Of a stretch of DNA of 64,000 nucleotides, positions 36,800-48,830 are shown one piece after another. The notes under the pieces were generated by a model, which did no database searches, was not told the DNA's origin, and saw only the letters and a list, made by a program, of their open reading frames with translations. This DNA is from Riptortus pedestris (lineage: Eukaryota; Arthropoda; Insecta; Hemiptera; Alydidae). The stretch spans positions 1,252,001-1,316,000 of the forward strand of contig CM032228.1 of assembly GCA_019009955.1 (NCBI GenBank). The letters are read 5' to 3'. A program made the position numbers and the translations under genes. Positions within the stretch are counted from its first letter, which is position 1. Every line of letters starts with the position of its first letter.

Positions 36800-39700
36800 A
36801 TAGATAACTTTCTACAAAAATAAAATCCCATAAACTTTTTAATGATTGTTACGAATCATAATTAGTAGTTTTATCATAATTAGTAGTTTTAATAATATAA
36901 TATATTAAATCATTAGGCTTCTCGGAGTAGAATTTGACAAGTGTAATGGTAGTCAACTCGAGAATGAACTTGATCTTTCTTATTCATTAAAGCTTAAATA
37001 TGAACTTTGGTTTGCATATTAGTAGTCCTACAGCTGATAGAGAATAATCTGACAAAGTAGAGATATATCAAATTTTCAAACGACTATGCCTATTTTTGAC
37101 ACTCATTTATGAAGATTTGTAGTCATTTTTAAGTTATATTGTAGTGCGACAGAACTCAGGAGCATACCTTCTAGGGGAAATTCAATAAAACATTAAAGAA
37201 GTAGCATTCGCCAAAAGACTGAGGAGATACTCGGACGAAACGATAGGATAGCGAGTGGTGATATGTTGTCAAAAAATAGGTAGAAATCGGTATACAAGTT
37301 TTCGACAAATAGTCCACAACAAACAGGTAGGAGTCAGTAATGAGAGGATCTATCAAGAGGCATTCGTAACACATTATAGGGCAAGGGCTGCTCAAGATAC
37401 CCAGTGAACGGAAAATTTAAACTTGGCGGTAAGAAGGCAGGAGTAGTTTGTATGTGGCTCACTAGGTTCCATCGTCTAGATACAAGAGGCTTCTGCTGAT
37501 AGGAGCCAAAGCCCTTCCCTCTTCCAGTCCTCGGAATATCGGCTACATTTTACCCAGTCCACGTGCAATATCTATGTTCACTTTCTTCATTCATCGTATC
37601 CAACAACAGAAAGGCTAATCATTTTTTTACTTATGGAATACTTATAATATTCAAATTGCTTTTGATTAATTTAGTATTGTTGGACAGATGTTATTTGCCA
37701 TTATTGATATACTTCTCAATTGTAAAACAACCCTACCTTGTTATCAACTATATGATTATCTAATTATTCTTCATCAACGCTTCTTATTATTTACGATTAA
37801 TTTGTAGTTTTACGAAATATGCTCTGTAAATTGAATAAACATGAATACATTTTTTTTTATAAGAATTTCTTTATTCCAAGTACTGTTGTTGGAAGTGAAG
37901 AATATCGTGTATATAGAGAGAAGAAAACATCCATTTCTTGACAAGTTAAAAAACTTCTGAAGAATTGGACGTTTTCTTTTCTCCCAGAATTTCTTTTCAT
38001 TACAATTCGAGAAGGCAAGCCATTTATTGAAACAGGTAATATAATATCAAAATACATTGTGTCATGTTCAAAATGAATAGCTTCTTGTTTGCAATATTGT
38101 TTTCTAAATATGTAGCCTCAAGTAGACAGCTCCTGAGGGAGAGCTTCAGGTAAAAGTCGCCCAAACCATTTGTCACCTTTTTTTCCCTTAAGGTAAATGT
38201 GCTATTATTCCTGTCAGGAAGGATTACAAGAGCTTGGCTGACCATTAACTGGACAAGTCCGTCCTGCTCTCCAAGCCCACCCCATAACTTCTGGTGAACA
38301 TTTTTTTTTTTATGATAGTGATGCTATAAATAGCAAGTTATGGTTTCCTGGGCATCATATACATCCAGAATTTGGTTTTAACTGTAACACCGAAATGTCC
38401 CATATAAAGAGCTTGGCTTGAGTGGGAGGTCATTCGACATATTCGCTGATGTATTTCGATGGCTTTTGCCTAGCTGTACTCCCATGACAATACATTTAGT
38501 CGATACAAGAGTAGATTAACAGAGAGTTCGTATTTAACAATATAAGCTAAGAGATCAATCCACATTTCTAATGGAACAGTAAAATGGCTACACCATCGAC
38601 TAATTAATTCAATCCGTACTAATGATGTAACCATAACTCTTTGACAACTTAGCACAGAACCAATTAAATGAAGTACAAAAGAAATAAAGAACAGAAATAA
38701 GCTGATATGCAACATATGTTCCAAACCTGTGATCCTATAGTAAATTCGACCTTTCTTTCTTTTGGTCGAAGACACCAAAGAAAATAAAGCTTAAATAATT
38801 TTTCGAGAACAGAAATATGTATGCAAGTATAAAATTGTTTTTGTTAAGTTATATCATTTAATTCGTGTGACTCGGGGGTGATATATACAAAAATTTCATC
38901 AATTTGAATGGGACACTTAAAAATTATAATTTATAGTCAAAATAAAGTAAAATAATGACAAAAGAAAAAAAAACTATTCTATACACAAAAGTAATTCAAA
39001 TAAAAAGAAAAGGAGAGAAAGCTAAAGCAGCTAATGACAGATACTTAAAAAAAATATAAATATATAACATAAATCAAAATACTGGAAGTAAATAAAGACA
39101 TTTTTACATAATAGAAGCTATCACCTAAAGAATTACAAAGGAGATCGATGAAAAGGGGAGAAGCGATTTGCAGGAAGCTACAAAAATGCGCAAGAGGGAT
39201 TCATCTACCACATAAATGTTATTTGAGAAACATTATAACTCAATTAAAATTATCCTCCACATTTATAATAGTTCGTTTCAAAATCTAATAAATATTTTGT
39301 ACTCATATAATATTAAATATACAAAGTGTTTTGCAGTACTTCATTTAAAACCATTTCATTTGAGTGATATATGATATCTTCTTTCCGATGCATCAGATCA
39401 AAAAATAATAAAGAACAGGATTTACAGATTTTTTAAGATAAAAAAAGGAAGTCCAATAAAAATCATAGGTAATAGTTAGTGAGAAATTTGTATTTTTTGT
39501 TTACCCCCTCACGACACCCCCCCCCACTCTTCCTTAATCAATTTCAATGAAAAGGGGAGGTGCGTCGCTATATATTAAAATTGTTGTAAATATAAATGTT
39601 GACAATGTTAGACCTCATGCATAAATTATGCTCAAAGCCTGGATTCAGGGAAAAACTGATAATTTTGTCGACATCCGAAAACCAAAATTGTTCGCTGTTA

Positions 39701-42060
39701 CTCTATTTCCTTTTTACTTCGTAGAAGGGAATAAAAAACAATACGCATGTAAAACACAGCTGAACATATTCAAAGAGACATGTAAATTTACAATGACAAA
39801 AAGATCATAACTCGATGCTCTCCTCTATTCTAATCCAATTCCTTATCTTCAGCTAACAATGAAAACCTCATACATCATATTTCATAAATTGTACTGAAAG
39901 TAGAATAAAAACTGTATCTGACATGTTTTCAAAATATGAATAGACTTGAAAATGTATAGTAATATGATATTTATCAATTGTTTTGAAAAAAAGGGGAATT
40001 TCTTCTGTAAAATATAAGAAATTGGAAATATCAGGTTTTCAATCTATGCTGACTTAAAGCCGAAATAGGAATCGGGCGATGAAATTTTGAAGTAAAATGC
40101 AGCTAATAACTCGATTAATTTTTGAGTTGTAAAAAAAATGTCTCACAGAAGAAATGTAGGTGAGTAATTTATCACCAGGATTGGTTAAATGATATTTTTG
40201 ATGAAATGTAAAAGAGGTATTTTCAATATCTTTCTGGTTTAAATACAATGTTCAACCGAAAATTGTTGCTGATTTCTATATTTGTGCTTCAAATGGATGG
40301 ATTAGACTAAGAGCATATATAATTATTTTTAACATAGTAAAAGAACACGAGTGAGACGGCTGACAAGGATGGAGAGACGTCATCTATATCACAATACACA
40401 ACCCACCACACCTTCAACAAAATATTAATTACTCTTTTCTAAAAAATAATAAACTGGGGGGAATCTTTCGACATTTAATCGATTACTAAGTAAGGTTAAA
40501 ATAGATATACATCCGAAAACATGGCAGATTCTCAAACAAAATAAAACCTGTTTTTCACCAACTAAATAAAATATAGGAACAAAGCTATTTGCCAACATGC
40601 TTTTAATACGTACACAAGCCATAATATTTTCAAAACAACAATTTCCAATGTCGATGAAGAAAGAAACGGAGAGGGAGTGAGTGAGACATGAAAAAGGCAA
40701 CTTTAGCCAGTTTGGACTTTTCAAACTGAAATGGAGCAAAAACTACGAGATATATGAACTGGGTCAGTCTGGTGAAAGAGTATTCTAATAAAGAATATCG
40801 CTAACTTGCATTATTATAAATCACAAAATCTTTGTTTTGAGCCAGTATTTATTTCTGTCGGAGGCTGAAAAACCTAGCCTCTCTCTAACAATAGGCAACA
40901 CCGAGTGACTAACACCTTCTCAAACGATTCGAGTTACATAAAAACTTGTTTGAGCCATTACTAACTCACAGGATAAAATATATGTAATGTTCGAAACACC
41001 AAAAATATATAAGAATAAAACCCGACAAACGGTTAATAAAGTAATCTATTTGTGACAAATTTGTAACAATTTTAACAGTGCATATCTATCTACATTCGAA
41101 ACATTCCTCTGAAGCGAGTCCAGCAAAAGTGAAAACTTTCCCATCAAAATCGAACCGAATAATGATCCAAGAACCTTGAAAACAATTAAATGATAAAGTA
41201 TCCTGAAATTCTGACTAGATAAAGTATTCACATTTTGAAATTTGTATAATTGTAGAGCTGAATGATTAGCGATGAGTAAAAAAGGAAGAAGACTATCGAG
41301 TCAGCAAGAGGTTGATGATGGAGCCAACTGATGAATGTCTTATTCTATCCATCCATCTATTATACCACAATTGTCACTCTACTCAAAGCTTTACACTTTT
41401 CACATAGAATAGCAGTAGCAAAAATTAATTTTGAAACGAGTTAGAATGAGCAAATTTCACAAATCGTTCCTGGATCACAAAAAGAAGAGCTTTTTGTATT
41501 AAAAATAAAGTTTAACTGCAGATGAAGGTATAACAAAAATTACAAATGGGCAAAGCCAGAGAACAAGGTTTATTAATCATTCAGCCAATGCCTCTCTTGG
41601 AATCGATTATTGTCAGATGAGTGTGCAATACGATTCAGCTAAATAATGTAATCCACGTAAAATACAACTCAAGGATGTCAAATTTCTTTAGATACAAAAA
41701 TAATCGTGTGTATTAGACTTAAAACAGGAACTTAATCTTTGTATTGCTGTTGTTGATAAGGTTGTTTCTCAAATAACAAAATAGTAGATGTTGTAAAGAT
41801 AATATATTCTAAAGCTTAAACTTCTATATATATTAAATTTAAAAAAAAAGAAGAAAAAAAATCATATTTGCTTGATATTTGGAACATGTGAGCTTTGATG
41901 GAAGGAAATATAAATACAAAAGTGAGACGGGATAAAAATCCAGTCTAAAGAATATCTAAAATTTCATATTGATTCCTTGAGGTCTTAAGAAGGTTTCCTT
42001 TTCTCCAGTCATCTAACTGAAATAATTAACTTTTATTCAGTCGAAAAATCATTTTGATAA
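36800..42060. other. Intron 8 sequence, nothing assigned
   Basis: About 5.3 kb of AT-rich DNA. Minus-strand ORFs at 37171-37395 and 38470-38778 (the latter hydrophobic) show no known motif, and several other short ORFs look like chance. I see no copies of families A or B, SINEs or LTRs. Confidence 0.45.
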
Positions 42061-42081
42061 TCCATATAAAATATAATGTAC

Positions 42082-42180
42082 CTCCATCTGATAGTGCTCC
42101 AACTTGGCTTCCAGCTCCGCTATATAAGACTTCAGTCCTTCTACACTATCACACGTAGTAGCAGGTTCCCAATCAGAATC
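42082..42180 (-). CDS. NIN: Ninein window exon 8 (short coiled coil)
   Basis: 99 bp, 33 codons, phase 0 at both ends, acceptor TTGTGTTAG and donor GTACAT. It encodes DSDWEPATTC followed by the heptad run GLKSYIAELEAKLEHYQME. The next intron (9.9 kb) carries the 37-bp minisatellite. Confidence 0.83.
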
Positions 42181-42394
42181 CTAACACAATGAAAAATAAT
42201 AATATAAAAATTAATTATTTCCCTTGGGTAATATTTACGTGTATGCCAATCTCATTAATGGTAAAATCTGATATGGACATCACTTGGCTACCTTGCAGTG
42301 TAAACAAATTAAACAAAATGTTTCGCTTCATTTGAAAGTTATATATGATATCTCCCTTCCAATCAATTAAATCAGAAGATGTCAAAGAATATAA

Positions 42395-42690
42395 TTTATA
42401 GATATTTTTAATCTAAATTTTCCGACTTCCCCTCTAAACACCCCCTCCCCTTGCCCGATTTCAACCATTAACAAACTCGATCCTTATTATTCCATAAAAC
42501 ATTTAAATATCAATTTTGCTAACATTCGAACAAAAATTAAGACCGCTAGAGAGTTAACAGACAAATATATATAATTTTGAATGGACTTCATTTCCCGGGT
42601 AGGATCGATGGATATTCGAGGAAAATTTTCTAAATTCGTGTCATGAGTACGATGACCTCAATAGCTGATTTCCAGCAGAGGAAAATCTGC
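42395..42690 (+). repeat. Family B 3' half
   Basis: It starts in the pyrimidine-rich block (CCTCTAAACACCCCCTCC) and runs through 'accgctagagagttaacaga' and 'gagtacgatgacctcaatag' to GAAAATCTGCTGAAA. Confidence 0.6.
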
Positions 42691-42794
42691 TGAAAGAGGA
42701 GGTGCAACAATTGGATGTTACAGACCTAAATAATGAATTATAGTATTCTTAAATTCTAGGATTCTAAAGTTAGTCGATTTTGAGTTATGCACAT

Positions 42795-42965
42795 ATGCAA
42801 AGACAAGGTGTTTGTCTTAATACACTTCGTAAACCTCAAAATGGGTTCGATCCCTTTGGGGCAAAAAGGAATTTACTTATTAAGAAATTCAGTACATAAA
42901 CTGATAGCCTGCACCAATGAGCCTTATTAGCACAAAGTTTTGGCAAAAATAAATAGCTGATTTAC
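42795..42965 (+). repeat. tRNA-derived SINE
   Basis: B box GGGTTCGATCCC follows an A-box-like segment (GTCTTAATACACTTCGTAAA). The body is shortened ('aaggaatttacttattaaga'). Confidence 0.55.
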
Positions 42966-43031
42966 TATAAATGCTAGAATAAAGTCCACACAAGTGACAA
43001 GTGAATGTGCTTATGATATTAAAAATCTTAC

Positions 43032-43123
43032 GTTATCAAATGACGGAGCAGGAGAGGCCCTTAGCGTTGACAGGTCATCTTCTAGACCACTCTCACTCGC
43101 TTCCATTTTCCGCATACTCAATT
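43032..43123 (-). CDS. NIN: Ninein window exon 7
   Basis: 92 bp between acceptor TTTGTGTAG and donor GTAAGA. Its first two bases complete a Lys codon with exon 6. The other 30 codons encode LSMRKMEASESGLEDDLSTL and then RASPAPSFDN, an acidic, Ser/Pro-rich linker. Confidence 0.83.
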
Positions 43124-43169
43124 CTACACAAAAATGAAAAATGAATTAAATTACACTTATATTATTTAT

Positions 43170-43783
43170 ATATATATATACTAGCTAAGGTACCCGGCTA
43201 TGCCCGGGAAATCATTGTCTACTGACTAATAATGGTATTTTTATATCATGACTTAAAGAGAACAATTACACTTCCCTCCACGACGTAGTGTTTTTCTGAA
43301 ATAGCCAATCCTAAAGAGTATCTGTTGGAAAGTAGTAGAATAGAAATTTCAGTTTTGAAGAATAAATAAAAATGTGTTACTAATCTATCCCTCTCCACTT
43401 TTATACTCACCTTTTTGAATACTTCGAACCATAATCATGGATAGCATTTATAACAATTAAATATCATCTATAATGAAACTTATTTCCCTTCAAAAACCAA
43501 TCGGAGTACAGATAATTTAAGCATAGTTTTGTATGTTAGATTATATTCTTAATAGTAAATCTCCATGAGAATCACTTCCAGTAATGCCTGCATTTCAAAG
43601 GAAACAAGATAACTCAATCAACTGTTTTAGCCTCCATCACCTTCCCCTTCCGCTCCAGCATGAGGGCTATCACCATCGATTCCCTTAAATTATTGATTCA
43701 AAATATAATTTCATTTATATTCAAAAAAATAACTGAGGGGAAGAGATCATAGCCCTCCCTGCAAAATAAGTAATACTTTAAAT
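43170..43783 (+). repeat. Family A repeat, left part (split by hAT)
   Basis: After (TA)n it opens ACTAGCTAAGGTACCCGGCT and ATGCCCGGGAAATCATTG. It matches, in reverse, the far end of the copy at 14139-16149 (for example 'taatggtatttt' and 'acacttccctccac'). Confidence 0.7.
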
Positions 43784-44248
43784 CAGGTGTAAGCAACCTT
43801 TTTAATCAACGGGCCAATTAAAATTTTAAAATTTGTTGGCAGGCCGCACAGAAAGGTAACACTTATTAATAATTTACAAAATTTTATTTATAATAAACAT
43901 TAGAATAGAAAAATATGAAAATTAAAAAGAGTAAAGATTTCAGATACAAATTTTAATGCTAAATTTAAAAAAAAAAAAAACTATAAAATAACAGAAAAAC
44001 GAATTTATTATAAATTTTAATGAGTCATTTGGCACTGTGTTTTCGGTAGAAGCTGATCAATATTAGCCGGAAGTTGGTAGACGCAAGCAGCTTTCTAATC
44101 ATGCATCAATCAGTCTTGATAGGTGGTCATTTTTGATTAATTTCATCGTCGAAAATAATTGTTCGCAAACACACCTACTTCCGACACAGAGACATCATTT
44201 GCTTGGAATTTTTCGACAAAAGCGGAAATTTCTCAGGGCTCACATACA

Positions 44249-44287
<39 letters not shown>

Positions 44288-45413
44288 ACTCACAAAAATA
44301 CATTTTTTGAATTGGTATTATTCTGCATGTCAATCACTTCCATTTGAAAGTCTTCAGGAACTGTTTCCACATCGATATTAAATGGCAAGGAAAACATTTT
44401 CATGGAAACCACTGTCTATATAAAATGTCTATATATTGTGCATATTTTTAAAAAGCAGCAACATTTTCATTTTCTAAATGTGGAAAGTGAGACACATTAT
44501 TCTGCAAAAAATGCTGTTTCCACAATTTTAATTTCCGCTCAAAGCCCTGAATTTTATCATGTAAATTGTGAATAAACTTTCCTTTACCTTGAAGTTCCAC
44601 ATCAAGATCATTGAGATGCTGAGTCAGATTAAAATCATGTCGATAAGAAGGCCAAAATCGCACATCCATTCTTTATTACCAAAATGAGGAAAGGCATATC
44701 CAAGAGGAATTGTATTTCACTTTTTAAGTTATATATTCTTTTTAGCATTGCACCTCTACTAAGCCAATGTACTTCGGTATTGAAAACCACATCACCATAT
44801 TCAGTTTCTAAATCTTTCAGGAATTCTTTAAATTCACGGTGATTTTTAAGCACCCGATTTTATAAAACTCATTAGTTCAATTATTGGTACTGTGACGTTT
44901 GGCAAGCTCAATCTTTTTGCATACAAATTTTCCTGGTGAATTAGGCAGAGGTTAACGAATGTTACCCTTCTTGGGGCCTTCTTAATGTCTTGAAATAGCC
45001 TTCCTGATCCTTCTATCACAATTCTTGACATTACTCATGCTCCATCTGTCAATATACTGTAGATAAATTGAAATATTTTCCAAAAAAGACTTTCATCGTA
45101 CAGGTTTTTGCCGGTCGCATTGTAATCAGTGAACACAATTCTTCCGTAATACTAAATTTGGTGTCAATACCACGTAAAAATATAGCCAGTTGTGCTGTAT
45201 CGCTAATATTGCAATGCTCATCAAAGAACAGTAATCGAATTTTGGAATGCGTTCACGAATCGTTGTTGCTATGTAACTCGTAACAAAAAATTGTTTCAGT
45301 AGTATGTACTACCATTAACATGTAATTAATTTTTTACAATATATTGATGGAAGAAAGTCGATAAAATAAATTCGATTTTAGAAATGCTGAGGGCCACGTG
45401 TTGCTCATCCCTG
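43784..45413 (-). mobile_element. hAT DNA transposon with decayed transposase
   Basis: The termini are inverted: CAGGTGTAAGCAAC at the left and, on the other strand, CAGGGATGAGCAAC at the right. The 8-bp flanks CTTTAAAT and CTTGAAAT differ at one base, so this is a clean hAT target duplication. It sits inside a family A copy that continues on both sides. The transposase is on the minus strand. Confidence 0.85.
44430..45031 (-). pseudogene. hAT transposase fragments (GTF2IRD2/ZBED-like)
   Basis: Three minus-strand pieces in order: FVNLCLIHQENLYAKRL, then HREFKEFLKDLETEYGDVVF and NTEVHWLSRGAMLKRIYNLK, then TQHLNDLDVELQGKGKFIHN and KLKLWKQHFLQNNVSHFPHL. The order and motifs (HQENLxAK, EVxWLSRGxxLKR, HLNxLNxxLQGK) are those of the transposase domain shared with vertebrate GTF2IRD2 and ZBED/SCAND3-type proteins. 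Frameshifts and stops separate the pieces; the N-terminal BED finger is not seen. Confidence 0.8.
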
Positions 45414-45925
45414 CTTGAAATCATATCAAGTTTAAACGAATATGTTTTTTTTTCATTATGATATTACCATTAACGTCTAATTGTTATGATGGTACATATT
45501 TGTTTCAATAACATTAAGATATCGGAAATAAGATAATATATTAGACCAAAGAGTTTGATTCCTATAACTTCCGCTATTACTCATTGTGGCTATTCGGCAA
45601 GACTTTGTTTAAATAATACATTATACAAATTAAATAATGGAAATGTTCTTATAGTTTACATTTCTATTGGAAATAAATAACAAAGTTATTTCCTAGGAAA
45701 AATAAATAAATGAGAAGGGGGCGACGGAGATATATAACCTCACTAATCCAAATCATATTTAGAGTTATCATATTTGATTAAAACATAAAATCATTTGTCA
45801 AAATATGCATTCATTATAAACACTTAAATAAGCTCTAATAAAATTAATGACTCCCGCTATAGTTTTAGCGTATATCCCGTGTTTACATCATTTTACGAAA
45901 AAAGTGAAATTATAGCACTTATATT
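45414..45925 (+). repeat. Family A repeat, right part after hAT
   Basis: It resumes with 'atgacaaaa...', 'acacttaaataagctctaat' and 'tgactcccgctatagtttta'. This is the reverse complement of the corresponding text near 15200-15350. Confidence 0.65.
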
Positions 45926-46238
45926 ATTTATATATGATGTGTATATAAGTTAGCCAGCTTTGAGAGAGACTGGTGATGAGAGTTTTTGTGAAGTGTGTGA
46001 TCAACTCACAATTGAATCATTGTGATCCAAATAGAATCCTAGTCAGACCAACATAATATAATTTTCGTTTAATATGTTCTCACTGTGTGGGAGCTCACAG
46101 TCTAGTAAAGCATTAAGGTGGAATTTAATGCTCAATCTAACAAGTTGTATAAATACTTGCAAAATGTATTGCCTGGTAAATGAAATATTTATTTTTATTT
46201 ATTTATTTTGCTATTTTATTGTATTTTATAAAGCAAGG

Positions 46239-46463
46239 TGTTTGCCACTACGATGGATCAACGGTCAAGCCTTCTATTTAATTTAGTATTATTATTGTTT
46301 CTTTTTTTTTAATACCACATGTTTTGTAATTTTTATTCAGTTTGAAATAGTCCGCTAGTGAATTATAGCATAAAATTGGTCACTGATACAGTTTTAGCAA
46401 ATAGTGACAAACAAACGAGATAAAATTGGTTACGGATACAATTTTATCAAATACTGAATAACA
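46239..46463 (+). repeat. LTR-3 left repeat
   Basis: 225 bp, TG...CA ends, with two diverged internal repeats of 'ataaaattggt(c/t)actgatac' type. It matches 48548-48779 almost throughout apart from poly-T length and a few substitutions. Confidence 0.75.
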
Positions 46464-46552
46464 AAATGGTCCTACTGAGCCAAGATGAAGATGAGTTGGC
46501 ATCAAATGATAATGTAAGGCGATTTAGAAGTAGAAATGTCCCACTTTAAGAT

Positions 46553-46993
46553 TTGAGACTGAGTTGGGAAGATAGACGTCGGAGGACTGTGGTACTATCA
46601 AATATTTATTTACATATTAACTTCAATAACCTCAATCGCTGGGCAAAACAAGCACTTGCCCGAAAAGTAGGTTACATCTCAGATCTGCATGTAACCAAGT
46701 CTGTGCTTATCCAAACTAGTCCTATTAAGCCAAGTGCACATGTAAGTGTCGTGCAAGGAGTGATGGCCCTTTATGATCGGGAAGTTGCTACTTCCAAAGC
46801 AATTAGGGCAGCTGTAAAACGGTTTAGGCCTCAATCTCCGCAGAAAGACGTGGCTGATCTCTGTGCTGGAGCATCCCTTGCAGGACTTATTACTTTCTAT
46901 TGTCCTGAAAGAGTTGGCCTGTCATTAATTAGGCTGTATGCACTTCCTACTGCATCTGATTGTGATAAGAATATGAAGCTTGTGGCAAATTAA
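46553..46993 (+). pseudogene. Processed Patronin/CAMSAP fragment (CH-domain region) inside LTR-3
   Basis: The ORF has no internal stop over 146 codons. NRWAKQALARKVG, then VLIQTSPIKPSAHVSVVQGV, MALYDREVATSKAIRAAVKR and finally DLCAGASLAGLITFYCPE follow the order of the CAMSAP/Patronin N-terminal region and calponin-homology domain (family: VLIQTxPxxxxAHxxVIExLMxLYAxEV...DLCDGxxLAxLIxYYCPE, from memory). About 60-70 residues normally between KR and DLCDG are missing, as if an exon were skipped or deleted. Patronin caps microtubule minus ends. No introns are present, so this came from RNA. Confidence 0.75.
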
Positions 46994-47135
46994 GGTAGGA
47001 ATCAGCTGCTTGTGACAGATTGTGGAAGGAATCTGTAGCTTGTGGCAGATTATAGTAGCAATCTGCAGCTTATGGCAGATTGTGGTAGGAATCTGCAGCT
47101 GGTGGTTGGATTCTGCAGCTTATGGCAGATTGTGC
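46978..47135 (+). repeat. ~30-bp tandem repeat between captured fragments
   Basis: About five degenerate units of GCAGCTTATGGCAGATTGTG plus GTAGGAATCT separate the Patronin-like and UBR-like pieces. Confidence 0.75.
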
Positions 47136-47189
47136 CATGTGTGAAATGCAGGATAAGACTATTCTCTTGTTACAGGACCTCATTTATTG

Positions 47190-48020
47190 AGAGAAATCAA
47201 TTTTTACTAAATATGTTTTATAAATTCAACTCAATGTATTGGTTAAATCGCCATTATTTATCTCAATTATCTATAATGGATGATGATGCTGTTAAACTAA
47301 TTTCAATCTTAATGGTAGAATATTTGTTGTTGCTGTCAACAATAAACAAAGAGCGTTATCACCCGAGGATTTCGAATGTTACTTCTGAAGATTGTTTACA
47401 AAATGAAATTCTTCATAATCTATTTAAAAACCCTGTCTCCACTCAGAGTTGTATTCTCTTTTACTAACCAATTCTTCAGATAAAATTCTTGTAGAACAAG
47501 TTACACATTCAGCTGCAACATTTCAGAATACTAATAGCTCCCAAAAAAAGGTATTTGTATTATGAAGAAAGAATCCGGAAATACATATAAACATTTTTTC
47601 TACCATTCCAAAAAAGAGGAAAAGTATCTTTCTGTAGAATAGCAATCAGAACGAAGGAAACCCTTAAATTTGATAGAGTTCTGTGAGCCACCATCTTTAC
47701 CAAAACTAAACTTGTATTTCATGCTTGCTTTATTCTGACATCATACTTCACATTATGTGTACGGTTCTTGTTAGAAGTAAATCACCAACATTAGCTAGTG
47801 TCTCGAACGGAAAACTTCAGAAAGTTTTATTTTTAATTAGTTTTGCCCTTGAAGATTATCACGGTAAAATTTACTACTGTAGTAAATGAATGGAAGCTAA
47901 ATGAGCATTTACAAGAACTGGCTGCTTCTAAAGTTATTTCTATCCATGAAAATCTAATTAATTTTGTATTAAGAAAGCATATATCCTATAGAAATGACTC
48001 TGAAGAAAGTTGCCAAGAAA
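47190..48020 (+). pseudogene. Processed UBR1/UBR2 (N-recognin E3 ligase) fragment inside LTR-3
   Basis: Across shifting frames I read KFNSMYWLNRHYLSQLS, MVEYLLLLSTINKERYHPRI, NVTSEDCLQNEILHNL, then KKGICIMKKESGNTYKHFFY (HSKKEEKYLS), GKLQKVLFLISFALED and finally LQELAASKVISIHENLINFV (LRK). The order and motifs agree, from memory, with the central region of UBR1/UBR2 (LLxxIIxERYxPxxxNVTxEDxxxxEIIxLL...KGVYELKxExxxxYNxFFYHYxKEExS...LQKVLxLIxFALxE). UBR1/2 recognise N-degrons for ubiquitination. Several frameshifts and stops make it non-functional. It is intronless. Confidence 0.75.
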
Positions 48021-48046
48021 CACCAAATTGAGACACGAAGCCTGGA

Positions 48047-48409
48047 GTGCTGAGCAGGGAATGTGAAGGGTCTGCAAAGTTGAGTGTCAAAGACAACAAT
48101 AGTGATGCTCTTCATCGTGCATTACAAGGTTACAGTTCTAAACCAGCTCCTGAACCACCTCCAATAACGCCTCTTTCTTCAAACAATAGTTTTATTGAAT
48201 CACTAAGGACAAAAGAAACTAGGCCTAATACTATTCATATTGATTTGGGTGCTGAAGAGCCTCTAAGGACAATGACACCTGCACAAGGGAAGACTGGTTC
48301 ATTATCCAACCTCTGTGCTTTGAATTCCACAATGAGGCAAGACTACTACCATGGATCACAAGATTGTTTTGCAGAAACAAGAAACCTTCTAAACTTTATC
48401 CAGCAGTAG
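48047..48409 (+). pseudogene. Third open segment in LTR-3, origin not recognised
   Basis: A 120-codon ORF with SKPAPEPPPITPLSSNNSFI, ESLRTKETRPNTIHIDLGAE and CFAETRNLLNFIQQ. It is low-complexity, Ser/Pro-rich and intronless. It could be a further piece of Patronin (whose linkers are of this kind) or of another gene; I cannot decide. Confidence 0.45.
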
Positions 48410-48547
48410 ATGGTGAGAGTCGAGGAACGTCTTCCAGTTGTTGTAAACCATGAAGCAAAGCAAGGAAAAGCAGTAACCGCTGACAAGCCTACCTCTTTTT
48501 CGAGCTGAGAAGTAGCTGGCCATCAGCTCGCTACTTGGGAAGGAGGA

Positions 48548-48779
48548 TGTTTGCCACTACGATGGATCAGTGGTCAAGCCTTCTATTTAATTGAGTATTA
48601 TTATTGTTTCTTTTTTTTTTTTTAAATATCATATGTTTTGTAATTTTTATTCAGTTTGAAATACAGTCCGCTAGTGAATTATAGCATAAAATTGGTCACT
48701 GATACAGTTTTAGCAAATAGTGACTAACAAACGAGATAAAATTGGTTACGGATACAATTTTATCAAATACTGAATAACA
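48548..48779 (+). repeat. LTR-3 right repeat
   Basis: 232 bp from TGTTTGCCACTACGATGGAT to GAATAACA, preceded by the purine tract GGGAAGGAGGA. Confidence 0.75.
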
Positions 48780-48830
48780 CTAGGAGAGCTCCCCAGTTTT
48801 TCTCGGTGAGAAACCATATTTCATTGTCAT

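Larger units (their letters stand above)
46239..48779 (+). mobile_element. LTR-3: small LTR-bounded element carrying host gene fragments
   Basis: Direct repeats of 225 and 232 bp, both TGTTTGCCACTACGATGGAT to GAATAACA, enclose about 2.1 kb. A TGGTCCTACTGAGCC primer-site candidate lies three bases inside the left repeat, and GGGAAGGAGGA precedes the right one. Flanks are CAAGG and CTAGG (4 of 5). No gag or pol is readable. In their place are intronless fragments resembling Patronin/CAMSAP and UBR1/UBR2, both on the plus strand like the LTRs. This suggests a non-autonomous element that acquired host mRNA pieces. Confidence 0.7.

Noticed and set aside
38470..38778. 102-codon hydrophobic minus-strand ORF as a membrane protein
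   Set aside because: No motif, no splice context and no homologue I recognise. AT-rich DNA often yields such ORFs.
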